DNA from: an uncultured Pseudoxanthomonas sp.
Lineage (GTDB): Bacteria > Pseudomonadota > Gammaproteobacteria > Xanthomonadales > Xanthomonadaceae
NCBI GenBank assembly: GCA_946479745.1
Contig: CAMLGZ010000009.1
Location: 54,668-118,667 of the forward strand
Direction of reading: 5' to 3'
DNA: 64,000 nucleotides
The notes under the pieces: generated by a model
Told to the model about the DNA's origin: nothing
What the model saw: the letters and a program-made list of their open reading frames with translations, nothing else
The model's database searches: none
Translations under genes and position numbers: made by a program
Shown here: positions 27,468 through 37,211 of the stretch, one piece after another
Layout of the letters: each line of letters opens with the position of its first letter
How positions within the stretch are numbered: position 1 is the first letter of the stretch

Positions 27468-28105
27468 GGCAGTTGTGCGAAACGGCCGTGATTCAAGAAA
27501 TGAGCGGCCTGCAGGGCCGCGGCGCCCGAGAACACCAGGCCACTATGGCTGGAAGCCACCACACAGTGGTCGGCCAACCCCGGAAGGCGGGTTTCCTCGA
27601 GAGCAACCGTACCGTCCGATTCGCCCTCGAAACGTGCGAAGTGGCGCCCCAGGCCATGCGGAACATTGCCCGCGACCATGCCCACCTGCTGCTTGCCTTC
27701 CCATCGCTCGAATCCGCGCTGCAGCAGGCCGGCGCTGCGCCCCAACGCCGGCGAAGTCCAGACCCGTCCGGCCAGTCCACGGGCCGCATGGCTGCCGCGC
27801 AAGGGCGAGCCCAGGCAGACCACCCGCGTCACCGCCAGGTTCGGCTCTCGATTCAGGGCTTCCAGTGCGATCAACCCGCCCAGGCTGTGACCCAGCAACG
27901 CTACCGGCTCGCTGTCCCGCAATCGCGCGATCAGGCTCGGAACCGCCACTTCCGGCCCACCGAACACGCTGGGATACCCAAATATCTCGACACCGAACCC
28001 AGCCGTGCGCAGCCGCGCAGCCAACGGACCGAGCCAGACCTTGGCATTCCAGATGCCGTGCAGAAGCAAAACGCGTTGGGGGGAAGCCGGATCGTCGGAC
28101 GCCAT
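27464..28105 (-). CDS. Alpha/beta-hydrolase (lipase/esterase-like)
   Basis: A 213-residue alpha/beta-hydrolase. The oxyanion segment LLLHGIW is near residues 13-19 and the nucleophile elbow is GHSLGG; a C-terminal SSHSG segment is a candidate for the catalytic His, and an Asp in SDGTVALEE may complete the triad. There is no signal peptide, so it is probably cytoplasmic. The substrate is unknown. Its TAG stop lies inside the arm of a REP-like element. It follows the RND membrane-fusion gene by 39 bp and could be read through from it. Confidence 0.85.
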   Translation of the reverse strand: MASDDPASPQRVLLLHGIWNAKVWLGPLAARLRTAGFGVEIFGYPSVFGGPEVAVPSLIARLRDSEPVALLGHSLGGLIALEALNREPNLAVTRVVCLGSPLRGSHAARGLAGRVWTSPALGRSAGLLQRGFERWEGKQQVGMVAGNVPHGLGRHFARFEGESDGTVALEETRLPGLADHCVVASSHSGLVFSGAAALQAAHFLNHGRFAQLP

Positions 28106-28144
28106 GTCCGCAGTGTGTCGAATCCCTGCCCCGGCGGCCAGCGC

Positions 28145-29263
28145 TCAGCCCTTGGGCGCCGGCTTGGCGACTACCTTGGCGCCTGTCTGCAACAAGGCGT
28201 TGGGCGCCAGCACCACCTGGTCGCCCGCGGCGATGCCGTCGAGTATTTCGATCTCCGAACCCAGATTGCGGCCCACCTTGACCGGCCGGAACTCCAGCCG
28301 CGAGCCCGCGCCCAGCCGCACCACCTGCGAGCCGCCCGCGCCCGCGATCACCGTCGACAACGGCACCACCACCGTTGGCGCGGCGCGCGGCACCTGCAGG
28401 ATCACTTCACCGACCATGCCGGCCGGAATGCGGCCCTGCGGGTTGGGCAGCCGCAATTCCGCCCGCATGCCGCCTGCTTCCTCGGAGATGCTTTGCGCGA
28501 CGCGCACCACTTCGGCCTGGAAGCGTTCGCCGGCCAGTTCGGGGAAGCCGACCTCGGCCTTCAGGCCAGGGCGTACCTGCAGAACGGCGCCTTGCGGTAT
28601 GTCCACCAGTATCCGCAGCGGGTCCAGCGCGTTGATCCGGAACAAGGGCGCGGCCGCTGACGCGTCGCCGATCACCCGGTCGCCGCGCTCCACGTTACGC
28701 GCGGCCACGACTCCGGCGAAGGGCGCGCGCACCACTTGGAAGGCCTGACGTTCGCGCGCGCTGGACAAGCGCGCCTGGGCTGCCGCCAACGCGGCTTCGG
28801 CCGCCTCGCGGTTGGCGCTGCGGTCGCTGTACATCTCGGCCGAAACGGCGCCCGACTTCACTAATACCGCGGCGCGTTCGTAGTTGACCTTGGCCAGTTG
28901 CAGGTCGGCGCGCAGCCTGCCCACTTCGGCGGTCGCCTCACGCACGGCCTGGTCGGCTTCCGGCGCGGAGATCACCGCCAGCACCTGCCCGGCGGTCACG
29001 CGATCGCCCAGATCCGCACGCCGCTCGCTGATGAAGCCGGTGGCCCGTGGGTAAAGTTGCGCCGATTCACCGGCGACGGCGCGTGCGGGCAGGCGCAGCG
29101 CATAATCCGGCTCCGCCGCGCGCGCCTGCGCGGTCAACACTTGCGGCAACGCGGCGGCAGTCGACTGTTCGGCGGCACTGCGGCTGCAACCCGCCAGCAA
29201 CGCCAGCAACGCGCCGCCGATGAAGGCGGCCTTTGTCGTTCGGGCCATGCTTGTAGTGTTCAT
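28145..29263 (-). CDS. RND efflux periplasmic adaptor (membrane fusion protein)
   Basis: A 372-residue adaptor lipoprotein with lipobox LLAGC near residue 26. A biotinyl-lipoyl-like half (YPRATGFISERRADLGDRVTAGQVL) comes first, then a coiled-coil hairpin (about 105-170), the second lipoyl half (VVRAPFAGVVAARNVERGDRV), a beta-barrel domain and a membrane-proximal domain. It links the inner-membrane RND pump to an outer-membrane channel. The ATG overlaps the pump stop (ATGA), with GGAG upstream. No outer-membrane factor gene is nearby, so a TolC-like protein from elsewhere is presumably used. Confidence 0.93.
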   Translation of the reverse strand: MNTTSMARTTKAAFIGGALLALLAGCSRSAAEQSTAAALPQVLTAQARAAEPDYALRLPARAVAGESAQLYPRATGFISERRADLGDRVTAGQVLAVISAPEADQAVREATAEVGRLRADLQLAKVNYERAAVLVKSGAVSAEMYSDRSANREAAEAALAAAQARLSSARERQAFQVVRAPFAGVVAARNVERGDRVIGDASAAAPLFRINALDPLRILVDIPQGAVLQVRPGLKAEVGFPELAGERFQAEVVRVAQSISEEAGGMRAELRLPNPQGRIPAGMVGEVILQVPRAAPTVVVPLSTVIAGAGGSQVVRLGAGSRLEFRPVKVGRNLGSEIEILDGIAAGDQVVLAPNALLQTGAKVVAKPAPKG

Positions 29264-32200
29264 GAGGAAGCTCCTGAGCCGACAGGCTGGCCATCGGTGG
29301 TTTCGGAATCGGATTGGGAAATGCGGCGATTCTGGCGGCGACCCAATACAGCCAATATCGAAGGCACCAGCAACAACGTGGCCGGCGTGCCGAACAGCAG
29401 GCCGCCGATCACCGCGCGGCCCAGCGGCGCGTTCTGCTCGCCGCCTTCGCCCAGTCCCAACGCCATCGGCACGATGCCCAGCACCATCGCACTGGCGGTC
29501 ATCAATACCGGGCGCAGGCGCACTGCGGCGGCTTCGTAAGCGGCGGCTTCGCGGTCGTGGCCGGCGGCGATCAGGTCGCGCACGAAACTGGTGACCAGCA
29601 CGCTGTTGGCGGTGGACACGCCGATCACCATCATCACGCCCATCAGCGCCGGCACACTCAGCGGCGTGCCGGTGACGAACAACGCCACCGCCGCACCGGC
29701 GATCGCGATCGGCAGGCCGGACATGGCCGCCAACGGCAGGATCCACGATTGGAAGTTCACCACCAGCACCAGGAACACCAGAATCGCCGACATCACCAGT
29801 CCCGCGGCCAGTTCGCCGTAGGCGCTTTGCATTTCGCCCGCCTGGCCGGCGATCTCGATACGGTTGCCGGGCTTGAGCGTGGCGTTCAATTCTTCGGTGA
29901 TGGCGGTAAGCCGGTCGTAGACGAAACCCAGATCGCGTCCCTGCACATTGGCCAGCACGCTGAGGGTCGGTGCCAGTGTGGTGCGGCCGATGCTGGCCGG
30001 CACGCTGCGCGGCGTCACCGTGGCGATATTGCGCAACAGCACCGCTTCGCCGTCGGCGCCGATGCGCAATGGTGTGTTGAGCAGGGTTTCGATGCTGTCC
30101 AGACTGGCCGGCGGCGCCTGCACCTGCACGGTATAGGACTGCGCGCTGGCGGTGTCCACCCAGTACACCGGCGTCACCGTACCGGCCGAGCCCAGAACCG
30201 CCAGCACGGCGCGGCTGGCGTCCTGTGCGGTGAGGCCCAATTGCGCGGCGCGGCTACGGTCGATGCTGACGTGGTATTCGGGCAGATCGAGCACTTGCCG
30301 CAACGTCACATCGACGGCGCCGGGAATTTCGCGCAGCTTCGATTCGATCTGGCGCGCGACGGCCAGGTTGCCGGGATCGCGGCCGATCACCCGCACTTCG
30401 AACGCGCCCACCGCCGAACCGGCCAGGGTGCGGCTGGTCGCATCCGGCGGGCGCTCGAAGATTTTCACATCCGGGAATTTCTCCGCCACGCGCTGGCGGA
30501 TGGCGGCCAGATAACTGGCGCTGGAAGCATGCGGCGAGCGCAGCTGCAGCATCACCTCGGCCTCGAACGAACCGACCACCGCGCTGTCCACCAGGGCAAG
30601 GTTGATCGCATCGGGCGCGCCGATCTGTTCGTACACGGTCTGCAGTTCGGCCGGCGGGATGATGCTGCGGATCTCGCGCTGGATGTCGGCCAGCCGTGCG
30701 CCGGTCTGTTCCAGCCGCGTACCGGTGGGCAAGCGCACCTGCAAGCGCAACTGGCCGGCGTCGACTTGCGGGAAATATTCGCGGCCCAGCAACAATGCCG
30801 ACGCCGCGCCCAGGCCCAGCAGCACGAAGGCGGCGATGGCCAGCACGCCGCCATGGTGGCCCAGCTTGAACAGCAACGCGTGGTGGCGTTCGCGCAGGCT
30901 TTCCAGCGTGTGTTCGACCTTGTGATTGACCGCCAGCAGCTGGCGCTCGGCCGCCCAGCGCGGACGCTTGCGGCTTTCCACATCGGCCGGCAACAGCAGC
31001 AGGCACAGCACCGGGATAAGCGTGCGCGAAAGCAGGAACGAAGCGGCCATGGCGAAAATCACCGCCAGCGCCAATGGTGCGAATACCCAGGCCGACAGCC
31101 CGGTCATCAGCAGGATCGGCGTGAGCACGATGCAGATGCAGATGGTCGAGACCAGTTCCGGAAACACCACTTCTTTCGCGCTTTGCAGGATGGCCTCGCG
31201 TACCGGGCGTCCTTCGGCGATGTTGCGGTTGGTGTTCTCCACGTCGACCACGGCGTTGTCGACCAGGATGCCGATGGCCAGCGCCAAACCGCCCAGCGTC
31301 ATCACGTTGAAGGTGTAGCCAAGCAAATTCAGCATGGCCACCGAGGCCAGCAACGCCAACGGAATGGCCGACAGCACAATCAGGCTGGAGCGCCAGGAAC
31401 CGATGAACACCAGCACCACGAACGCGACCAGCAGGCCGACCAGGAGGGCTTCGTGGCGGATCGAACCGATGGCGTTGTCGACGAACACCGACTGGTCGAA
31501 GATCGGTTCGATGCGCATGCCCGGCGGCGCCGAAGCTTCGATCTCCGGCAGCTTGGCCCGTACCGCGCGCACGATCTCCACCGCCGATGCGCCGCCCAGC
31601 TTGATCAACGCCACCGACACCGCACTGGCGCCGTCCATGCGCGCGACATTGGTCTGCAACGCGCCGCCATCGCGCACCGAGGCGACATCGCGCACATAGA
31701 TGACGTTGCCCTCGCGGCTGACGATGGGCAGGTCCAGGAAACCGGCCGCCGAAACCGGGCTGGTTTCCAGCGCGATCTGCATCTCGCGCCCGCCCTCGCG
31801 GATCACGCCCGAAGGCAGGGTCGGGCTGCCGCGCTCCAGCGCACTGGTGACATCTGCCGGAGTCAACCCATAGGTCCGCAACGCGCGCGGATCCAGGTCG
31901 ACCATGATCTGCCGCGCCGCACCGCCGTACGGCAGGGTCATGCGGATGCCGGGAATGGTCTGGATCTGCGAACGCAGCTGCAGGCGCGCGTAGTCGTACA
32001 ACTGCGCTTCGGTCAGGGAATCGGAGGACAGCACCAGTTGCAGGACGGGCGTGCTGGACACGTTGTTGCGGATCACCAGCGGCGGCGAAGTGCCCGGCGG
32101 CATACGCCGCAGGATGGTTTGCGATACCGCGGTGATCTGGCCCAGCGCGCGCTCCAGGCTGACGTTGGGCTGGAAATCGATACGCACGATCGCCATGCCG

Positions 32201-32460
32201 TTCAAGGTCTGCGAGCTGACTTCCTTCAGGTCGTCGACGGTATTGAGGATGGCCGCTTCGGAGAACGAGGTCATCTTGGCGGCTACTTCTGCGGCGGGCA
32301 GGCCGTTATAGGTCCAGATCAGGTTGATCGAGGGAATGCCGACTTCCGGCAGGATGTCGGTGGGCATGCGCCGCGCCGCCAGAGTACCGAACAACAGGAT
32401 CAGGATGGCCAGCACCCCGATGGTGTAGCGGCGGTTCAGGGCGTACTGGACTATCCACAT
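29260..32460 (-). CDS. RND-family efflux transporter permease
   Basis: A 1066-residue inner-membrane pump of the AcrB/acriflavin-resistance superfamily with the usual 12-helix plan. There is one N-terminal helix (TIGVLAILILLFGTLA), a large periplasmic loop, helices 2-6 at about residues 335-490, a second loop and helices 8-12 near the C-terminus. In helix 4 the proton-relay pair of AcrB (Asp407-Asp408) reads VDN here, with Asp401 kept and Asn402 in place of the second Asp. The substrate is unknown. It is the first gene of the pump-adaptor operon and is preceded by three 15-bp tandem repeats. Confidence 0.94.
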   Translation of the reverse strand: MWIVQYALNRRYTIGVLAILILLFGTLAARRMPTDILPEVGIPSINLIWTYNGLPAAEVAAKMTSFSEAAILNTVDDLKEVSSQTLNGMAIVRIDFQPNVSLERALGQITAVSQTILRRMPPGTSPPLVIRNNVSSTPVLQLVLSSDSLTEAQLYDYARLQLRSQIQTIPGIRMTLPYGGAARQIMVDLDPRALRTYGLTPADVTSALERGSPTLPSGVIREGGREMQIALETSPVSAAGFLDLPIVSREGNVIYVRDVASVRDGGALQTNVARMDGASAVSVALIKLGGASAVEIVRAVRAKLPEIEASAPPGMRIEPIFDQSVFVDNAIGSIRHEALLVGLLVAFVVLVFIGSWRSSLIVLSAIPLALLASVAMLNLLGYTFNVMTLGGLALAIGILVDNAVVDVENTNRNIAEGRPVREAILQSAKEVVFPELVSTICICIVLTPILLMTGLSAWVFAPLALAVIFAMAASFLLSRTLIPVLCLLLLPADVESRKRPRWAAERQLLAVNHKVEHTLESLRERHHALLFKLGHHGGVLAIAAFVLLGLGAASALLLGREYFPQVDAGQLRLQVRLPTGTRLEQTGARLADIQREIRSIIPPAELQTVYEQIGAPDAINLALVDSAVVGSFEAEVMLQLRSPHASSASYLAAIRQRVAEKFPDVKIFERPPDATSRTLAGSAVGAFEVRVIGRDPGNLAVARQIESKLREIPGAVDVTLRQVLDLPEYHVSIDRSRAAQLGLTAQDASRAVLAVLGSAGTVTPVYWVDTASAQSYTVQVQAPPASLDSIETLLNTPLRIGADGEAVLLRNIATVTPRSVPASIGRTTLAPTLSVLANVQGRDLGFVYDRLTAITEELNATLKPGNRIEIAGQAGEMQSAYGELAAGLVMSAILVFLVLVVNFQSWILPLAAMSGLPIAIAGAAVALFVTGTPLSVPALMGVMMVIGVSTANSVLVTSFVRDLIAAGHDREAAAYEAAAVRLRPVLMTASAMVLGIVPMALGLGEGGEQNAPLGRAVIGGLLFGTPATLLLVPSILAVLGRRQNRRISQSDSETTDGQPVGSGASS

Positions 32461-32472
32461 GGGGGTTCGAGC

Positions 32473-32517
32473 TCCAACCGAGTATTTTCCAACCGATTAA
32501 TTTCCAACCGATTAATT
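32473..32517. repeat. Three tandem 15-bp repeats upstream of the RND operon
   Basis: TCCAACCG recurs at 32473, 32488 and 32503, exactly 15 bp apart; the last two units are identical (TCCAACCGATTAATT) and the first is diverged (TCCAACCGAGTATTT). They lie 13-57 nt upstream of the pump start, and on the gene strand each carries a TTGGA that resembles a ribosome-binding site. They may be regulator sites or a slippage-prone tract. Confidence 0.85.
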
Positions 32518-32608
32518 TTTTAACTTCAATGCGCTGCCGTCGGCCATGAACGATCCGGTCCGATCATGACGCTCTGGTTGCATGCGCTTGCTGCCACGCG
32601 CGACCGCT

Positions 32609-33649
32609 TCAGCCGTTGAGCAGCGAACGCCCTATCGCCGCGTAACGCTCGCCGACCACCGTCTGCGTATCCAGCACGCTATCGATCTGCCGGCGTTCGG
32701 CATCGCTCAACAGGATCCGCGTCGCCGCCGCGTTTTCGTCCAGGCGCGAAATCCTGCGCGTGCCGGGAATCGGCACCACGTCCGGCGCGCGATCCAACAG
32801 CCAGGCCAGCGCCAATTGCGCCGGCGTGCAATCGCGCGCCTGGGCGATAGCGCCGATCGCGGCGACCAGGTTGCGGTTGACTTCGATGTTGCCGGGCAGA
32901 AAGCGCGGATTCTGGCGGCGGAAATCGTCCGCGCTCAGGTCGTCCGGGTTCTGGATCGCACCGGTCAGAAAGCCGCGCCCCAATGGGCTGTAGGCGACCA
33001 CGCCAATGCCCAGTTCCTGGCAGGCCGGCAGGATCTCGTCTTCGATGTCGCGCGACCACAGCGAGTATTCGCTCTGCAGCGCAGTGATCGCGTGCACTTG
33101 GCTGGCGCGCCGCAACGTGGCGGCGGAGGCTTCGGACAGCCCCAAATGGCGCACCTTGCCAGCCTTCACCAGCTCGGCCATCGCGCCTACGGTTTCCTCG
33201 ATGGGCACGTTGGGATCCACGCGGTGCTGGTAGTACAGATCGATGTGGTCGACGCCGAGGCGCTGCAGGCTGGCGTCGGCGGCCTGCTTCACGTACTCGG
33301 GGCGGCCGTTGATGGGCCGTGCGCCCGGATCGTTGGGGTCGCGCATGAAGCCGAACTTGGTCGCCAGCACGACTTCATCGCGACGGCCCTTCAACAATTT
33401 CGCCAACAGGCGCTCGTTCTCGCCGCTGCCGTACATGTCGGCCGTGTCGAGGAAATTCACCCCGATGTCGAGCGCGTGATGCAGCGTTTTCAGCGACTCG
33501 GCGGCGTCGCTGGGGCCGTAGAATTCGGACATCCCCATGCAGCCCAGCCCGATGGCGGAGCATTCAAGAGGGGGCAGATCCGATGCGCCGCGGCCGAGCC
33601 TGCGGCGGGGAATGGAGGTGTGCATGGTTGAGTCCGTGGGGGAGGACAT
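32609..33649 (-). CDS. Aldo/keto reductase
   Basis: A 346-residue aldo/keto reductase with the (alpha/beta)8 signature motifs: [17 protein letters not shown] with catalytic Asp and Tyr, VVLATKFGF with the Lys, and [21 protein letters not shown] with the His. The C-terminal [17 protein letters not shown] motif binds NADPH. It resembles the YakC/Tas-like group of general aldehyde reductases. The start is uncertain: 33649 and 33625 are both possible. It is divergent from an AraC regulator (150 bp apart), its likely activator. Confidence 0.92.
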   Translation of the reverse strand: MSSPTDSTMHTSIPRRRLGRGASDLPPLECSAIGLGCMGMSEFYGPSDAAESLKTLHHALDIGVNFLDTADMYGSGENERLLAKLLKGRRDEVVLATKFGFMRDPNDPGARPINGRPEYVKQAADASLQRLGVDHIDLYYQHRVDPNVPIEETVGAMAELVKAGKVRHLGLSEASAATLRRASQVHAITALQSEYSLWSRDIEDEILPACQELGIGVVAYSPLGRGFLTGAIQNPDDLSADDFRRQNPRFLPGNIEVNRNLVAAIGAIAQARDCTPAQLALAWLLDRAPDVVPIPGTRRISRLDENAAATRILLSDAERRQIDSVLDTQTVVGERYAAIGRSLLNG

Positions 33650-33799
33650 GGGGTAAGTCCAAACTAGGCCTCCTGCCCTGCCGGGCGTTAGTTCATTGCT
33701 GGCGAAAACTTGCCCGATCCTGCAATTCGGGTCGAAGAGCCGTGCAAATCGTGCCGCCGTGCCGATAATCGGAAAACCCCGGCCCCCACGCTGAAAGCC

Positions 33800-34750
33800 A
33801 TGAGCAACCTGATTTCTTCCGAACTGATCGCCCAGCACTCGCTGAATGCACAACAGAACGAGTTGGCCGACCGGATTGCCCGATTGGCAAGCGAAGACGG
33901 CCTGCACGACACCGCGCTGGCGCCTTTGAAACTGGCGCGGCGCAGCGCGCCGACGCCCTGCGCGCCCAATCTCTACGAGCCGTGTCTGTGTATCGTCGTG
34001 CAGGGCAGCAAGATCGCCATCCTGGGCAAGCAGATCTATCAGTACGACCCGCTGAACTATCTGGTGGTGTCGATGACCCTGCCGATGCTGGGTCAGGTGA
34101 CCGAGGCCACTCCGGAGAAACCCTACCTGAGCCTGCGCCTGAACATCGATCTGGAGCAGATCGCCGCGTTGATCATGGATGTCGACGCGCAGACCGAAGC
34201 AGAGCGCTCCGTGCCGGCGGCCAGCGCCGCCTACGCGGCCCGGGTCAGCCCGTCGCTGCTCGAAGCCGTATTACGGTTGATGCGGCTGCTGGACGCGCCG
34301 GAGGACCTGCGCGTGCTGGCGCCGGCTGCCATACGCGAGATCTTCTACCGCGCACTGCTGGGCGACCTGGGCCACCGTCTGCGCGATCTGGTGGTCAGCG
34401 ACAGCCGCTCGCACCGCATCGCCCATGCCGTGGAATTGCTGCGCCAGCACTATCTGGAACCCCTGCGCATCGACACGCTGGCCCAGGCCGTGCACATGAG
34501 CGCCTCGTCCCTGCACCATCACTTCAAATCCGCCACCGCCATGTCGCCGTTGCAATTCCAGAAGCAACTGCGCTTGCATGAGGCGCGCCGGTTGATGCTG
34601 GTCGACGGCCTGGAAGCCAGCACGGCTGCGCATCGTGTGGGCTACGAAAGCCCTTCGCAATTCAGCCGCGAATACAAGCGCCTGTTCGGCGCGCCGCCGC
34701 GTTCTGAAATCGTGCAGGTGCGAAGCACCGCCGCCGCTTCTTCGGCCTAA
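33800..34750 (+). CDS. AraC-family transcriptional regulator (AraC_N domain)
   Basis: A 316-residue regulator. The N-terminal AraC_N cupin-like domain (about 25-185, with [20 protein letters not shown] and [14 protein letters not shown]) is followed by a C-terminal double helix-turn-helix (about 200-305: [42 protein letters not shown]). Regulators of this type commonly sit divergent from aldo/keto reductase or alcohol dehydrogenase genes and activate them. The start at 33800 fits the family. It converges with the GNAT gene, with only 20 bp between the stops. Confidence 0.93.
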   Translation: MSNLISSELIAQHSLNAQQNELADRIARLASEDGLHDTALAPLKLARRSAPTPCAPNLYEPCLCIVVQGSKIAILGKQIYQYDPLNYLVVSMTLPMLGQVTEATPEKPYLSLRLNIDLEQIAALIMDVDAQTEAERSVPAASAAYAARVSPSLLEAVLRLMRLLDAPEDLRVLAPAAIREIFYRALLGDLGHRLRDLVVSDSRSHRIAHAVELLRQHYLEPLRIDTLAQAVHMSASSLHHHFKSATAMSPLQFQKQLRLHEARRLMLVDGLEASTAAHRVGYESPSQFSREYKRLFGAPPRSEIVQVRSTAAASSA

Positions 34751-34770
34751 GGCCGGCCGGTTGGGGCCTG

Positions 34771-35295
34771 TTACCCGGCCGGTCGCCGCAGGATGAATTC
34801 GTCGTCCAACGTATTGCCTACCGGGAACTTGTACTCGCCCACCCGCTCGAAACCGTAGCGCCCATAGAACCGCTGCGCGCCCAGGTTTTCCGACCAGACG
34901 CCGATCCACAAGGTGCGCGGACCGTCTTTCTCCAGCCAGGCCAGCGCGGTCTCGAACAGCTTCGATCCCCAGCCGCCGTTGTGCGTTTCGCGCAGCACAT
35001 AGAGCCGCTTGAGCTCGCCGTCTTCGGGCTTGGCGTCCGGATGGGGCAACCCGCAGTTGCCCGCGCAGGCATGCCCGACCGGCACGCCGTCGCGCTCAAG
35101 CAACCACATCGCCACCGATTCCTTCTCCAGCATCTCCCGCTGCGCCGCCGGCGAGTAGGAGTTCAGCAGGAAATACGCCAGGTCTTCCGGCGGATACAGC
35201 GCGCCGAAGGTTTCGACGAAGGTGTCGGTGGCGATGCGCGACATCGCCTCGGCGTCGTCCGGCGTGGCACAGCGTATGACGAAAGCGTCGCTCAT
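34771..35295 (-). CDS. GNAT-family N-acetyltransferase
   Basis: A 174-residue GCN5-related acetyltransferase. It has the N-terminal [20 protein letters not shown], the acetyl-CoA-binding region [25 protein letters not shown], and the C-terminal [21 protein letters not shown]. The pyrophosphate loop reads [10 protein letters not shown], a slightly changed form of the Q/R-x-x-G-x-G/A motif. The substrate is unknown. The ATG overlaps the aspS stop (ATGA, 35295-35292), so it is translationally coupled to aspartyl-tRNA synthetase. Confidence 0.92.
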   Translation of the reverse strand: MSDAFVIRCATPDDAEAMSRIATDTFVETFGALYPPEDLAYFLLNSYSPAAQREMLEKESVAMWLLERDGVPVGHACAGNCGLPHPDAKPEDGELKRLYVLRETHNGGWGSKLFETALAWLEKDGPRTLWIGVWSENLGAQRFYGRYGFERVGEYKFPVGNTLDDEFILRRPAG

Positions 35296-37058
35296 GGCTG
35301 CTTCGGGCGTACCGATACATGCACCTCGGCCAGCTGCGCGTCCGGGATCGGCGACGGCGCGCCGGTCATCAGGCACTGGGCAGTGGTGGTCTTGGGGAAA
35401 GCGATGACGTCGCGGATCGATTCGGTGCCGGCCATCAGCGCGGCGATGCGGTCGATGCCGAAGGCAATGCCGCCGTGCGGCGGCGCGCCGTATTTCAGCG
35501 CATCCAGCAGGAAGCCGAACTTGGCCTCGGCCTCTTCCGCGCCGATGCCCAGCAACTCGAACACCGCGCTCTGCATGTCCGGACGGTGGATACGGATGGA
35601 ACCGCCGCCGATCTCGTTGCCGTTCAACACCATGTCGTAACCGCGCGACACGGCAGTCTTGGCGTTGGCACGCAAGTCGGCGATAGCGTCGATTACCGCG
35701 GGATCCACGGCCGGTGCGGTGAACGGATGGTGCAGGGCCACGTAACGCTGCGCTTCCTCGTCCCATTCGAACATCGGGAAATCGGTGACCCACAGCGGTG
35801 CCCAGCGGTCTTCCACCAGGTTCATGTCCTTGCCGACCTTCAAGCGCAGCGCGCCCATGAAGTCGCTGACCGTGTTGTATTTGCCGGCGCCGAAGAACAC
35901 CAGATCGCCGTTCTGCACACCGGTGGCCTTGATCAGTTCGGCGAACGCGGCTTCGGCGAAGAACTTGGCGATGGGCGAGGTGACTTCGCCGTTTTCGCCC
36001 AGCTTGATGTAAGCCAGACCCTTGGCGCCGTACTTGGCCGCGTGCGCGCCCAGGTCGTCGATCTGCTTGCGCGACAGCACCGCGCCGCCCGGAATGCGCA
36101 GCGCGGCGATGCGGCCTTCCGGGTTCGATGCCCAGTCGGTGAACACCTTGAACTCGCTGTCCTTCACCAGGGCCGCGACGTCGACCAGTTCCAGCGGATT
36201 GCGCAGATCAGGCTTGTCCGAACCATAGCGGCGCATCGCTTCGGCGTAGGTCAGGCGCGGAAATTCGGCGGCCAGTTCCACCTGCATCACTTCGCGGAAC
36301 ACTGTGCGGATCATCTCCTCGGTGGTGTCCTGCACATCGCGCTCCTTGACGAAGGCGAACTCCATGTCCAGCTGGGTGAATTCGAGCTGGCGGTCGGCAC
36401 GCAGCGCTTCGTCGCGGAAGCAGCGCGCGATCTGGTAGTAACGGTCGAAGCCGGCCACCATCAGGATCTGCTTGAACAGCTGCGGCGACTGCGGCAGCGC
36501 GTAGAACTCGCCCGGGTGCATGCGTGCGGGCACCAGGAAGTCGCGCGCGCCCTCGGGCGTGGCCTTGGTCAGGATGGGGGTTTCGATGTCCTGGAAATCG
36601 CGTGCGTCCAGCCACTGGCGCAATGCGGCCACCAGCTTGGTGCGGGTGCGCATCATGCGCTGCATCTCGGGGCGGCGCAGGTCAAGGTAGCGGTACTTCA
36701 GGCGGGTTTCCTCGCCGGCGTTCTCATGCGCGTGGAACGGCAACGGCTGCGCCTTGTTGAGGACGGTGATCCGGGTAGCGACCACTTCCACCTTGCCGCT
36801 CTTGAGTTTGTCGTTGACGCTCTGGCGCGCGCGCACCACTCCTTCGACCTGAAGCACGTCCTCATAGCCCAGACTGGCGGCGACCTTGAAGACTTCCACC
36901 TGTTCCGGCTCGACCAGCACCTGCACGATGCCGTGGTGGTCGCGCAAGTCGATGAAGCAGACTCCGCCGAGGTTGCGGGCGACGTCTGTCCAGCCGCATA
37001 GGGTGACGGACTGGCCGGTCAGGGCCTCATCGATGAGGCCGCAGAAATGGGTACGCAT
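35292..37058 (-). CDS. aspS: Aspartate--tRNA ligase (AspRS)
   Basis: A 588-residue bacterial-type class II synthetase starting [16 protein letters not shown]. It has the N-terminal OB-fold anticodon-binding domain, motif 2 ([22 protein letters not shown]), the inserted GAD domain (about 285-420) and motif 3 ([14 protein letters not shown]). It charges tRNA-Asp; whether it also charges tRNA-Asn cannot be decided here. The start at 37058 is chosen over an in-frame start 9 codons upstream by family length. Confidence 0.97.
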   Translation of the reverse strand: MRTHFCGLIDEALTGQSVTLCGWTDVARNLGGVCFIDLRDHHGIVQVLVEPEQVEVFKVAASLGYEDVLQVEGVVRARQSVNDKLKSGKVEVVATRITVLNKAQPLPFHAHENAGEETRLKYRYLDLRRPEMQRMMRTRTKLVAALRQWLDARDFQDIETPILTKATPEGARDFLVPARMHPGEFYALPQSPQLFKQILMVAGFDRYYQIARCFRDEALRADRQLEFTQLDMEFAFVKERDVQDTTEEMIRTVFREVMQVELAAEFPRLTYAEAMRRYGSDKPDLRNPLELVDVAALVKDSEFKVFTDWASNPEGRIAALRIPGGAVLSRKQIDDLGAHAAKYGAKGLAYIKLGENGEVTSPIAKFFAEAAFAELIKATGVQNGDLVFFGAGKYNTVSDFMGALRLKVGKDMNLVEDRWAPLWVTDFPMFEWDEEAQRYVALHHPFTAPAVDPAVIDAIADLRANAKTAVSRGYDMVLNGNEIGGGSIRIHRPDMQSAVFELLGIGAEEAEAKFGFLLDALKYGAPPHGGIAFGIDRIAALMAGTESIRDVIAFPKTTTAQCLMTGAPSPIPDAQLAEVHVSVRPKQP

Positions 37059-37211
37059 GGGGGCTCCGGAAGACGGTTCCGGCAACCAGGGCCGGAAAGC
37101 CCGCTATTTTGAGGCCGTGGCCCTGTCCGGGCAAATCCACGCCATCATCGGACCTGAATAAACCGGGTGTATATTCCCGCGCACCATCCCTGACGCCCTT
37201 TGGAGACTGCC

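Noticed and set aside
29314..32523. Very long open frame (over 1000 codons) on the plus strand opposite the RND pump
   Set aside because: It is an antisense shadow caused by high GC at third codon positions. Its composition is biased (His, Gln, Arg, Gly) and it has no recognisable domain, while the minus strand encodes an intact RND transporter.
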